This document shows positions 17,274 to 25,439 of a DNA stretch of 64,000 bases, piece by piece. Both the position numbers and the translations under genes were made by a program. The number at the start of each line of letters is the position of its first letter. Position 1 is the stretch's first letter. The notes beneath the pieces were generated by a model. That model saw only the letters and a program-made list of their open reading frames with translations. It was not told the DNA's origin and did not search any database. The DNA is from SZUA-36 sp963774415 (GTDB lineage: Bacteria; Pseudomonadota; Gammaproteobacteria; Xanthomonadales; SZUA-36), in assembly GCA_963774415.1 (NCBI GenBank), contig CAVZEU010000008.1, positions 1-64,000 on the forward strand. The letters run 5' to 3'.

Positions 17274-19124
17274 TCAATCGCATTCGAAATCGTCCTCGCC
17301 CTTGGCATGGCACAGGTCGGGCCAGCCGTTGGCGCGGTAGTAATCCAGCAGGCCCAAATCCTGCAGGGTCTGGCGGAAGGCCGTGGTCCGGCGCAAGGCC
17401 GTTCCCGCTTCGCTGTTGCGGAAAAAGACCTGGGCGGCAGACCAGTCGTTGGCGACGTCCGCGGAGACTAACCTTGCTGCACGGTCCGCTTCCCCGGCGT
17501 CGGCCAGACACAGCACAAGGCCTGCATCACGTGTCGCGCCCGGTGAGTCTTCCAGGAGCCGGTCGAGTTCCTTGCGCAGCTTGGCGTTCAACGACGGATC
17601 GCGGCGGGCCCGGTAGCAACTCTTCGCATACGCGGGCAAATTGCCAAGCGTTTTCAGCGCTTTGAGGCCGGCATCCCATTCTCCCTTTTGCGCCAGGGCT
17701 TCGGTCTTATAGTAAATTCCTCGTTCCACCATCCCCAGTCCCTTGGAGATATCGGCGTGTTTCAACGCGAGGTCGGGTTTACGGTTGGCGATGGCGATCC
17801 AGGCCATGCTTTGGTTGATGACGGGAGAGGCCGGGTCGAGGTCGTAGGCGATCCGCATCTGGTCCAGCGCCCTGGCATTGAAACCCATGTAGGCGAGCAG
17901 CTCGCCATACCATTGGTGTAGCGTGGGATCGCGCGGGTCGTCGTGGACGGCGCGCTCGTAGGCGCCGATTGCGTCGGCCCAGCGATGTTCAAAGCTGGCG
18001 ACTTCCGCCATGATCGCGCGCGCTTCGGACAGGGTCGGGTCCAGTTCGAGGGCCCGTTTCGCGGCGGCTTTTTCACGCGGCATGGTTTCCGCCCGGCTGA
18101 CGTGTGACCAGGCAGGCAGCACGCCCCAGGCCGACGCTAGCCCTTCGTAGGCGCGGGCGAAGTTCGGGTCCAGTTTGATGGCTTTTTCGAACAGGCGGAT
18201 CGCGTTGCGGATATTGTCTTCGTGCCGCTGCCGCCAGGCGTAGCGCCCCTGCAGGTAGTACTCGTAGGCCTGGGTATTGTGGGTCGGCTGGCCCGCGTGA
18301 TCCAGAGCCTTCTTTTCATCGACATTGAGCGCGATCTTGAGTGCGTTGACGATATTGTCGGAAATCTCCTCCTGGATTTCGAAAATGTCGTCCAGTTTGC
18401 GTTCGTAGGTTTCCGACCAGACATGCTGGTCCGTTTTCGCGTTGATCAGTTGCGCCGTGATGCGTACGCGGTCGCCGGCCTTGCGCACGCTGCCCTCGAC
18501 GATATTGGCGACCTTCAGCTCCTTTGCGATCTCGCCGACGGGCAGGTCCTTGCCCTTGTAGGCGAAGGCCGTGGTGCGCGAGGTCACGCGCAGGGCGCTG
18601 ACCTTGACCAGCACGTTGAGCAGTTCCTCGGTGATACCGTCGGCGAAATACTCGTTGTCCTTGTCAGCGCTCATGTTGACGAACGGCAGCACCGCGATGG
18701 ATGTAGCGTCGTCGGCCTGCGCCGCCGCCGTCTTCGCAGGTGCAGTATCAGCCCCGGCCGTTGCCGCGGGTGCCTGCGGGCGCAGGTAGAAATCGTCGAT
18801 CAGAAACCACACGATCACCAGCGACAGGGCGACGATGATGAATCGGTCCAGCTTGCGGCCGGTCTGCGGCGTGATGGACTGGTCGGGGTCGACTTCTTTT
18901 TCGCGCTTGATGCCTTCGGGTGTCAGTTCGAAAGCCCAGGCGAAAATCAACGCCGGTACAAAGCCGATCGCCAGCAAAGCGATGACCAGCGTGACTGCCC
19001 AATCCGGTAAGCCGATGCGGGGGAAAACGATATCGCTTACCTGGAGCAGCAGCCACGCGGTCACCACGTAACCGATGCCGACGCGGAAGACGTTCCTGCG
19101 TTTGAGTTCCTGGAAAAAGCTCAT
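17274..19124 (-). CDS. TolB-like/TPR membrane protein, array gene 5
   Basis: 616 residues from the ATG at 19122-19124 (MSFFQELKRRNVFRVGIGYV); a start three codons upstream is possible, but this ATG overlaps the gene 4 stop as ATGA, like its sisters. Three membrane helices fall in the first 110 residues, with FAWAFELTPEGIKREKEVDP and TGRKLDRFI between the second and third. The TolB-like domain is SIAVLPFVNMSADKDNEYFA through AYKGKDLPVGEIAKELKVAN and HVWSETYERKLDDIFEIQEE. TPR units follow from about 300 (AIRLFEKAIKLDPNFARAYE, LELDPTLSEARAIMAEVASF). No catalytic motif is seen. Confidence 0.82.
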   Translation of the reverse strand: MSFFQELKRRNVFRVGIGYVVTAWLLLQVSDIVFPRIGLPDWAVTLVIALLAIGFVPALIFAWAFELTPEGIKREKEVDPDQSITPQTGRKLDRFIIVALSLVIVWFLIDDFYLRPQAPAATAGADTAPAKTAAAQADDATSIAVLPFVNMSADKDNEYFADGITEELLNVLVKVSALRVTSRTTAFAYKGKDLPVGEIAKELKVANIVEGSVRKAGDRVRITAQLINAKTDQHVWSETYERKLDDIFEIQEEISDNIVNALKIALNVDEKKALDHAGQPTHNTQAYEYYLQGRYAWRQRHEDNIRNAIRLFEKAIKLDPNFARAYEGLASAWGVLPAWSHVSRAETMPREKAAAKRALELDPTLSEARAIMAEVASFEHRWADAIGAYERAVHDDPRDPTLHQWYGELLAYMGFNARALDQMRIAYDLDPASPVINQSMAWIAIANRKPDLALKHADISKGLGMVERGIYYKTEALAQKGEWDAGLKALKTLGNLPAYAKSCYRARRDPSLNAKLRKELDRLLEDSPGATRDAGLVLCLADAGEADRAARLVSADVANDWSAAQVFFRNSEAGTALRRTTAFRQTLQDLGLLDYYRANGWPDLCHAKGEDDFECD

Positions 19125-21397
19125 TGGTTCCACTCGGGCTTTTGCAGCTCTTCAGCCACGTCTTTTCGAAGCTGAACGAATTCCTTGTCCAGTTGCGCCA
19201 GCTTTGCGGCCACGCGCGGATCGTCGTAGATCGGGCCGTAAAACGACTTGTACAAATGACGCCGGTGCAACCCGAGGTTTCTGGCCAGCGGCCGCTGCAG
19301 CCGGACCTCGAGGTAGTGATCGATCGCCTTTTGCGTTTCGCCTTTAATCAGCAGGTCGTCGATAAAGCTGGTCTTTTCGGGATCACGCCAGGGCAGGTGG
19401 TTGGCGTCCATGTTGGCGGTCACTTGCAGCCAGCTCTTCTTGCGGGTTGTAAAATCGGCAAATCCGGTCATCAGCTCGATGCTGGCTATTTGCATGGCGA
19501 GCCCCTCGAAGTCCCCGGGCAGGGTGGCGTAATCCGCGATTTCCGGTCGCACCGAGACGAGGAAGTCATAGGCCTCCCTGCCCCGGCCGGCATTCAGCAT
19601 CAAATAGCTGTAGGTGAATAGCGGATAGTTGAACGAATCTCGCCGGTCCGGCTGCTGCCCGCGGATAACGGCCTGCGCCATGGTGATGGCCTCGGCGTAT
19701 TCCTTCCTGGCCACGGCGCGTTCAATTTCCAGTTTGTGCTGCAGCGGCGAATCGGGCGCCAGCGCACGGACGCGGGCATACCAGCGGTCGCCCTCTTCCG
19801 GCAGGTCGAGTTGGTAAAGGTCCTCGGCGATATCCGTGGCGAGTTCGTGGTCCTGCGGATCGACCTCCGTGGCTTTGCGTTCCCAGCTGAGCGCCGCAGG
19901 CAGATTGTCGCGGTCCTTTTCGAGTTCAGACATGTAGTTGTAAATGTTCGGATTTTTCGGAGCGAGCTCGAGCGCATGCTGTAAAGACTGGCTGGCCTGA
20001 TCCAACTCTTTTTGGTCGAGATAGAGCATGCCGAGTTGCGAATAGAGGTTTGCTGCCAGCGGATCGACCAGCAGGCCCGCCTGCAGCACCTCGATGGCCT
20101 GCCGGGGTTGTTTGCTGAAAAAATTCAGCAGTTGCGCGACCGCCCCCCTGATGTACGTTTCGGTGGGTATCGAGGGTAGCAGATCACGCAATTCGTCGAT
20201 GTGCGCCTGAAAGCCCCCGGCGCCCGCGCCAGGCTGCAGTGTCGGTAATTCGGACAACAGTTCGAGGGCGCGCGCCAAGTGATTGTCCGGGTGCTGTTCA
20301 CGTACCTGGGCGAGCAGCGGCTGGATCCGGGCAGACATTTCCTGCGTCCCGATCAATCCGGTACGGTGTTTCAGCAGGTAGTTGCGGGCCAGCGCCAGGC
20401 GCGCGTCGGTAAAATCCGGGTCATGGGCCAGCGCCTGTTTGAATTGGTTTTCGGCCATTTCCAGGCTGCCGTAGGAAAAAATGGCCTGCTGTTCCAGCCC
20501 CTTCAGGTAATCGTCGTAAGCGCCCAGGTCATTGGTGGCCACGGCGTGCAGGTTCGCCGCCTGATTGCCAAGCAAGGAGGCGCCGAGCGCCTCGGCCACG
20601 TCGGTCGCGATCTCGTCCTGGATGGCGAAGATATCGTCCAGCTTGCGGTCGTAGTGCTGCGACCAGACGTGGAAGCCGTCGTCGGCGCGGATCAGCTGCG
20701 CCGTGATACGCACCTTGTCGCCGGCCTTTTGCACGCTGCCTTCGAGCACGTGGGCGACACCGAGCGCCTTGGCGATCGTGGTGATGCTCTCGTTCTTGCC
20801 CTTGAAGGCGAACGACGAGGTCCGGGCGGCGACGTGCAGGTCCGGCAACTGCGCCAGCATGTGCAGCAGCGTTTCGGTCAGGCCGTCGGAGAAGTACTCG
20901 TTGTTCTTGTCCTGGCTCATGTTGATGAACGGCAGCACCGCGACGGAGGGTACTTTCTCGGCCGCGGCCTTGGCTGCGGCTTGTGCGGCAACTTCGGGTT
21001 TAACCGCAGCTGCCTGCTCCGCGGCGGTTTGAACCGGGGGCGGCGCTTGTTTCTCCAGCACGAATTTGTCCAGCAGCAGGTAGGCGACGGCGAGGCCGAG
21101 GACGACGATGATCAGGCGGTCGAGCTTGCGCCCGGTCTGTGTCGTGATGGACTGGTTGCGGTCGACGTCCTTTTCGCGCTTGAGGCCCTCGGGCGTCATT
21201 TCAAACGCCCAGGCGAAGATCACCGCCATCGGCAGACCGAGCGCGAGCAGTAGCATGATGACCTGCATGACCCAGGCGGGGGCGGCGATGTGTTCCATCA
21301 CCAGGTCCGCCAGTTGCAGCAGGAACCAGGCCGCCACGCTGTAGGCGATGGCCACGCGGATGACGTTTCTGCGTTTCAGTTCGTTGAAAAAGCTCAC
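19121..21397 (-). CDS. TolB-like/TPR membrane protein, array gene 4 (longest)
   Basis: 758 residues, GTG start at 21395-21397 overlapping the gene 3 stop (GTGA). It has the same N-terminal plan (FNELKRRNVIRVAIAYSVAA, FAWAFEMTPEGLKREKDVDR) and a long Ala/Lys-rich linker before VPSVAVLPFINMSQDKNNEY. The TolB-like part ends with DDIFAIQDEIATDVAEALGA. The long tail has a different set of helical repeats (QFKQALAHDPDFTDARLALA, then ASQSLQHALELAPKNPNIYN) and a charged C-terminus with PIYDDPRVAAKLAQLDKEFV, a closing segment seen in many TolB/TPR proteins. Function unknown. Confidence 0.82.
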   Translation of the reverse strand: MSFFNELKRRNVIRVAIAYSVAAWFLLQLADLVMEHIAAPAWVMQVIMLLLALGLPMAVIFAWAFEMTPEGLKREKDVDRNQSITTQTGRKLDRLIIVVLGLAVAYLLLDKFVLEKQAPPPVQTAAEQAAAVKPEVAAQAAAKAAAEKVPSVAVLPFINMSQDKNNEYFSDGLTETLLHMLAQLPDLHVAARTSSFAFKGKNESITTIAKALGVAHVLEGSVQKAGDKVRITAQLIRADDGFHVWSQHYDRKLDDIFAIQDEIATDVAEALGASLLGNQAANLHAVATNDLGAYDDYLKGLEQQAIFSYGSLEMAENQFKQALAHDPDFTDARLALARNYLLKHRTGLIGTQEMSARIQPLLAQVREQHPDNHLARALELLSELPTLQPGAGAGGFQAHIDELRDLLPSIPTETYIRGAVAQLLNFFSKQPRQAIEVLQAGLLVDPLAANLYSQLGMLYLDQKELDQASQSLQHALELAPKNPNIYNYMSELEKDRDNLPAALSWERKATEVDPQDHELATDIAEDLYQLDLPEEGDRWYARVRALAPDSPLQHKLEIERAVARKEYAEAITMAQAVIRGQQPDRRDSFNYPLFTYSYLMLNAGRGREAYDFLVSVRPEIADYATLPGDFEGLAMQIASIELMTGFADFTTRKKSWLQVTANMDANHLPWRDPEKTSFIDDLLIKGETQKAIDHYLEVRLQRPLARNLGLHRRHLYKSFYGPIYDDPRVAAKLAQLDKEFVQLRKDVAEELQKPEWNQ

Positions 21398-23223
21398 GAG
21401 GTCACTCCCTTGTACTTGTCCGGCATGGCGTTCCAGGCATCGAGCAGACCGACGTTTTGGAGCAGTTCTGGCCAGCGTGGGTCATCGTGCAAACCACGTA
21501 AAGTATAGTCCCCGAGCAAGGATCCGATACCGGGGTCGCGCTGTTCGTAGGCCTTTTGCAGCCACTCGAAAGCCCGTTCCGGTTGTCCGCGCCAGCCATA
21601 AGCCTCGGCAATCTGGTAGGCGCCGTATTCGTGGTTCTCTGCGATGAAGGCAGCCAGCTCGGCATCCGAGTCCTGCCGCTTCCCGAGTGAATACAAGGCA
21701 TTGATTTTCAACCAGTGAGCCCAGAATTCCATCGGTCCGGAATCGAGTTCGGCCAGCGCCTGGTCGGGATGTCCCTGGCGCAGCTGCAGCCAGCCCAGTG
21801 TGGCATGAATGGCAAAGTAGTCCGGGTTGAGCACGTGCAGGCGGCGTGTGAGTTCGAGCGCCTCGGGCAACTGGCCGGCGCTCTCAAGCACGCCACTGAA
21901 CACGTTCATGATGTTCTGGTTCAGCGGGTCGAGCGCGCTGGCCTGGCGGAAGTAATCGATCGCCCGGTCCAACTGACCGAGGCTCGCCGCCAGGTTGGCG
22001 GCCCCCGAAAGCACGACGCTGGACTGGGGCTCGAATTGCAACGCTTTTTGCATGGAGTCGCTGGCGTCGTTCCAGCGCCAGTCATAGGGGCCCTGGATCC
22101 GGCTCAGGACGACCCAGCCCGACGCGAGCCCGGGATCGAGTGATACCGACCGCTCCGCCGCCGTGCGGGCCGTGGCCAGGCCGTCTTCGAGCTTCACCCA
22201 GCCTTGGCCCGCCTGGAACAGCAGCGCGCGTGACAGACCCGCCCATGCCGGGGCGTAGCCCCGGTCGATGTCGATGGCGCGCTGGAACGCAGCCGCGGAT
22301 TTCGCGACATTCTCCCGGCTGGTCTGGTTGATCAGGTACTTTCCCTGCAGGTACTGGGCGTATGCGGCCGGATCGGCGACCGTTGCCACCGGCGGCGCTG
22401 CACCCAGCAGCTTGACCTTGAGCGCCGCCACCACGGCGGCAGCGATCTCGTCCTGCACCGTGAAGATATTTTCGAGTTTGCGGTCATAGGTTTCGGACCA
22501 CAGGTGATAACCGTCATCGGCCTTGATCAACTGGGCCGTGATGCGCACCTGGTCTCCGGCTTTGCGCACGCTGCCTTCGAGCACGTGGTTGACACGCAAT
22601 TGCCGGGCGATGGACTCGATATCACCGCTCTTGCCCTTGAACTGGAACGACGAAGTGCGCGCGGCGACCTTGAGGTTGGGAATCTTGGCCAGCAGGTTCA
22701 GCAGTTCCTCGGACAGGCCCTCGGAAAAGTACTCGTTGCCGGCGTCATCGCTCATGTTGACGAAAGGCAGCACCGCGATGGAGTTTTCGGTCTCGGCCGT
22801 TGCGACCGAAGTTGACGCGGCGAGGCCGCCTGCGGCCGTTGCGGGAGAGACTCCAGCCTGGCTTGGGCCGGCTACAGGCCCGCTGAACCGGGACTCCCAC
22901 ACGAAATAAGCCAGCGCGACCGTCAGCAGGGCGATGATCGTGTAATTCAGTTTTTGACCGGTGATGTGGGTGATGGATTGTGTACGGTCGACGTCCTTTT
23001 CCTTTTTCAACCCTTCCGGGGTCATTTCGAAGGCCCAGGCAAAAACCAGTACCAGCGGGAAGCCGATGGCGAGCAACAGCATGATCACCTGGAAGATCCA
23101 GTGGGGCGCTTCGATATTGTTCAGCACCACGTCGGCGAATTGCATGATCAGCCAGGCGACGACCACGTAGGCGATGCCGACGCGGATCACGTTGCGGCGT
23201 TTGAGTTCTTCGAAGAAGCTCAT
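21394..23223 (-). CDS. TolB-like/TPR membrane protein, array gene 3
   Basis: 609 residues, ATG at 23221-23223 overlapping the gene 2 stop (ATGA). Helices are at about 14-34, 43-62 and 95-111, with FAWAFEMTPEGLKKEKDVDR and TGQKLNYTIIA between. The TolB-like domain is ENSIAVLPFVNMSDDAGNEY (about 147), ARTSSFQFKGKSGDIESIAR, HVLEGSVRKAGDQVRITAQL, YHLWSETYDRKLENIFTVQD. The TPR tail has AAAFQRAIDIDRGYAPAWAG, SMQKALQFEPQSSVVLSGAA and AIDYFRQASALDPLNQNIMN. The C-terminal RDPGIGSLLGDYTLRGLHDD and PRWPELLQNVGLLD fits the usual end of this protein class. Confidence 0.83.
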   Translation of the reverse strand: MSFFEELKRRNVIRVGIAYVVVAWLIMQFADVVLNNIEAPHWIFQVIMLLLAIGFPLVLVFAWAFEMTPEGLKKEKDVDRTQSITHITGQKLNYTIIALLTVALAYFVWESRFSGPVAGPSQAGVSPATAAGGLAASTSVATAETENSIAVLPFVNMSDDAGNEYFSEGLSEELLNLLAKIPNLKVAARTSSFQFKGKSGDIESIARQLRVNHVLEGSVRKAGDQVRITAQLIKADDGYHLWSETYDRKLENIFTVQDEIAAAVVAALKVKLLGAAPPVATVADPAAYAQYLQGKYLINQTSRENVAKSAAAFQRAIDIDRGYAPAWAGLSRALLFQAGQGWVKLEDGLATARTAAERSVSLDPGLASGWVVLSRIQGPYDWRWNDASDSMQKALQFEPQSSVVLSGAANLAASLGQLDRAIDYFRQASALDPLNQNIMNVFSGVLESAGQLPEALELTRRLHVLNPDYFAIHATLGWLQLRQGHPDQALAELDSGPMEFWAHWLKINALYSLGKRQDSDAELAAFIAENHEYGAYQIAEAYGWRGQPERAFEWLQKAYEQRDPGIGSLLGDYTLRGLHDDPRWPELLQNVGLLDAWNAMPDKYKGVTS

Positions 23224-25439
23224 GGCCCGACCCCCGGTAACCGATACGCCTCTTCGCGCTGGCGCTGCATGTCTTCTTCCAGGCGGGCAACGAGACGCTT
23301 GTAGGCGGGATCGCTCCTGAGGCCGTTGAAAGCGATGTTGCTGGCAAGCGTGGTGCGCCAGCGGAAACGCAAGCCCTTTGCATAGGCCTCATCGAGCTGC
23401 CCGAGCGCGCCCTGCCGGTCACCGCGCAGGGCGGCGATCGCGGCCTGGGCCAATGCCCGCTGGGCGGGCAAGAATCGGGGATCCCACGCCTGGAGTTTCC
23501 GCTCGGCGATATCGAGCAGCTCTTTTGCCTCGGCGGATGTCGGGTCCTGCAGTTTCAGCAGCGCGGCGATATCGATCGAGAGGAACAGTTTCCGCGGCGA
23601 ACCGGGGTCCAGGTCCGGCGGTGACAGGAACGCAACCGGGAACTGCCGGCGATAAAAATCGATGGCCCTTTTGACTTCGCCCCGGCTGACGAGGTAGGAA
23701 ACATATGCGTGCCGCAGTACGACGTCGCTGCTCATGCGGTTATCCAGTTTACGCTCCAACGCGCGCTGTGCCAGGTCGGCCGCCAGGCCGTATTGCTCGC
23801 GGTACTGGTAGAGCTCGACGCGCGTGACGATCGGGGTCGGCTGGTCGGCCCCGGTAGCATCGGCCTTCTGCGCCCACTGCTCGGCCTTTTCCGGGTCGCC
23901 CAGGGATATCCAGAGGGAAGCGATACCGGCCTTGAGTTCGTAGTCATTGGGATCGAACTGGTTGGCTTTCAGTTGGTAGTCCAGGGCCTTTGCCAGGTTG
24001 CCCGACACCTGGTTAGCCATGCCCAGGGCCCAGTAGCGGTTGGGGTTGGCCGGCTGGATTTCCCCGATGCGTTTGGCATAGGCTTCTACGGCCTGGGTCT
24101 GGAGCATGAAAGCGTTGGCCGCACACAGGTCCCAGAGCACAGCGACGGAATAGGGGTCGATGCGCTCGGCTTCGTGCAGGTAGTCGAGGCCCTTTTGCAG
24201 CTCACTGCCGTAGAAAAGCAGCCGGCCCATGCCGCGCAGGGCTTCGACGTTGCGGGGGTTGCTTCTGAGCGCCAGGTCGAATTCTCGCCGGCCGGCGTCG
24301 GTGTCCGTGTCAAATACGTTGGAGAGTACCCTGGCTTCGAGCACGTGCGCGTCGCTGTTGTCCGGTTCGCGTTCGAGCACCTGTTGCAGCAGGGGCCGCG
24401 CCTTCGCCTTCGCCTCGGCGTTCGGCACAGCGCCGGTGAAGGCCATGTCGAGCCAGGTCTGCGCCAGTTTCAGCCTGGCCGGGGTATAGCCGGGGTCCTG
24501 CCCGAGGGCGGCTTCGAAGGATTTTGCGGCCTGCTTGAGCGAAGCGAAGGTAGTCGTGTTGAGCTGCTGCAGACCGCGCAGGTAGAGGTCATAGGCACCC
24601 TGGCCTGTCGTTGTCTGCGCGCTGATCCGCGCCTCGTCTTCACCCAGCAGCGTGACCTTGAGCGCGCTGGCGACCTTGCGGGCGATTTCTTCCTGGATGG
24701 CGAAGATATCGTCGAGGTCGCGGTCGTAGGTTTCGGACCACAGGTGATAGCCGTTGCTGGCATTGATCAGCTGGGCCGTGATACGCACCCGGTTGCGCAG
24801 CTCGTCCTTGCGCACGCTGCCCTCGAGGATGGATTTGACGTTCAGTTTTTCACCGATCGCGCGCAGGTCCTCGTTTTTGCCCTTGAAGGCGAAAGACGAC
24901 GTGCGCCCGGCGACCTGCAGTTCCTTGATCTTGGCCAGGACGTTGAGCAGTTCCTCGGTAAGCCCGTCCGAGAAATATCCGTTGCTGGCGTCCTCGCTCA
25001 TATTGATGAACGGCAGCACGGCGATGGAAGGCGCGCCCGTCGTGCCGTTCTGCGCCGCAACGTTCTGGGCGCCGCCGCCCGCCGGTTTCGGCGCCGGCTT
25101 GGTGAACTTGTCCCAGGTCATGTAGCCGAGCGCGACGACGAGTAACGCGATAATCGTGTAATTGAGTTTCTGGCCGGTCTGGTGCGTAATGGAGCGGTTG
25201 CGGTCGACCTCCCGCTCGCGCTTGATGCCCTCGGGTGTCAGTTCGAAGGCCCAGGCGAAGATCACGGCGAGCGGGAATCCCAGGATCAGGAAAAAGGCCA
25301 GCGCCGAGTTGATCCAATCGGGCAGGTGCAGCGCCGGCGCCAGCGTGTCACCCGCCTGCATGATCAGCCAGGCGACGATGAGGTAGGCGGCGGCGACCTT
25401 GAATACGTTGCGGCGTTTGAGTTCGTTGAAAAGGCTCAC
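23220..25439 (-). CDS. TolB-like/TPR membrane protein, array gene 2
   Basis: 739 residues, GTG start at 25437-25439 overlapping the gene 1 stop (GTGA). The N-terminus FNELKRRNVFKVAAAYLIVA is followed by helices and FAWAFELTPEGIKREREVDR, TGQKLNYTIIALLVVALGYM. TolB-like domain: PSIAVLPFINMSEDASNGYF, AGRTSSFAFKGKNEDLRAIG, SILEGSVRKDELRNRVRITA (a three-residue insertion relative to the sisters), YHLWSETYDRDLDDIFAIQE. A long tail has helical repeats such as AAKSFEAALGQDPGYTPARL and ADLAQRALERKLDNRMSSDV. No enzyme motif is seen. Expression is probably coupled to gene 1. Confidence 0.82.
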   Translation of the reverse strand: MSLFNELKRRNVFKVAAAYLIVAWLIMQAGDTLAPALHLPDWINSALAFFLILGFPLAVIFAWAFELTPEGIKREREVDRNRSITHQTGQKLNYTIIALLVVALGYMTWDKFTKPAPKPAGGGAQNVAAQNGTTGAPSIAVLPFINMSEDASNGYFSDGLTEELLNVLAKIKELQVAGRTSSFAFKGKNEDLRAIGEKLNVKSILEGSVRKDELRNRVRITAQLINASNGYHLWSETYDRDLDDIFAIQEEIARKVASALKVTLLGEDEARISAQTTTGQGAYDLYLRGLQQLNTTTFASLKQAAKSFEAALGQDPGYTPARLKLAQTWLDMAFTGAVPNAEAKAKARPLLQQVLEREPDNSDAHVLEARVLSNVFDTDTDAGRREFDLALRSNPRNVEALRGMGRLLFYGSELQKGLDYLHEAERIDPYSVAVLWDLCAANAFMLQTQAVEAYAKRIGEIQPANPNRYWALGMANQVSGNLAKALDYQLKANQFDPNDYELKAGIASLWISLGDPEKAEQWAQKADATGADQPTPIVTRVELYQYREQYGLAADLAQRALERKLDNRMSSDVVLRHAYVSYLVSRGEVKRAIDFYRRQFPVAFLSPPDLDPGSPRKLFLSIDIAALLKLQDPTSAEAKELLDIAERKLQAWDPRFLPAQRALAQAAIAALRGDRQGALGQLDEAYAKGLRFRWRTTLASNIAFNGLRSDPAYKRLVARLEEDMQRQREEAYRLPGVGP

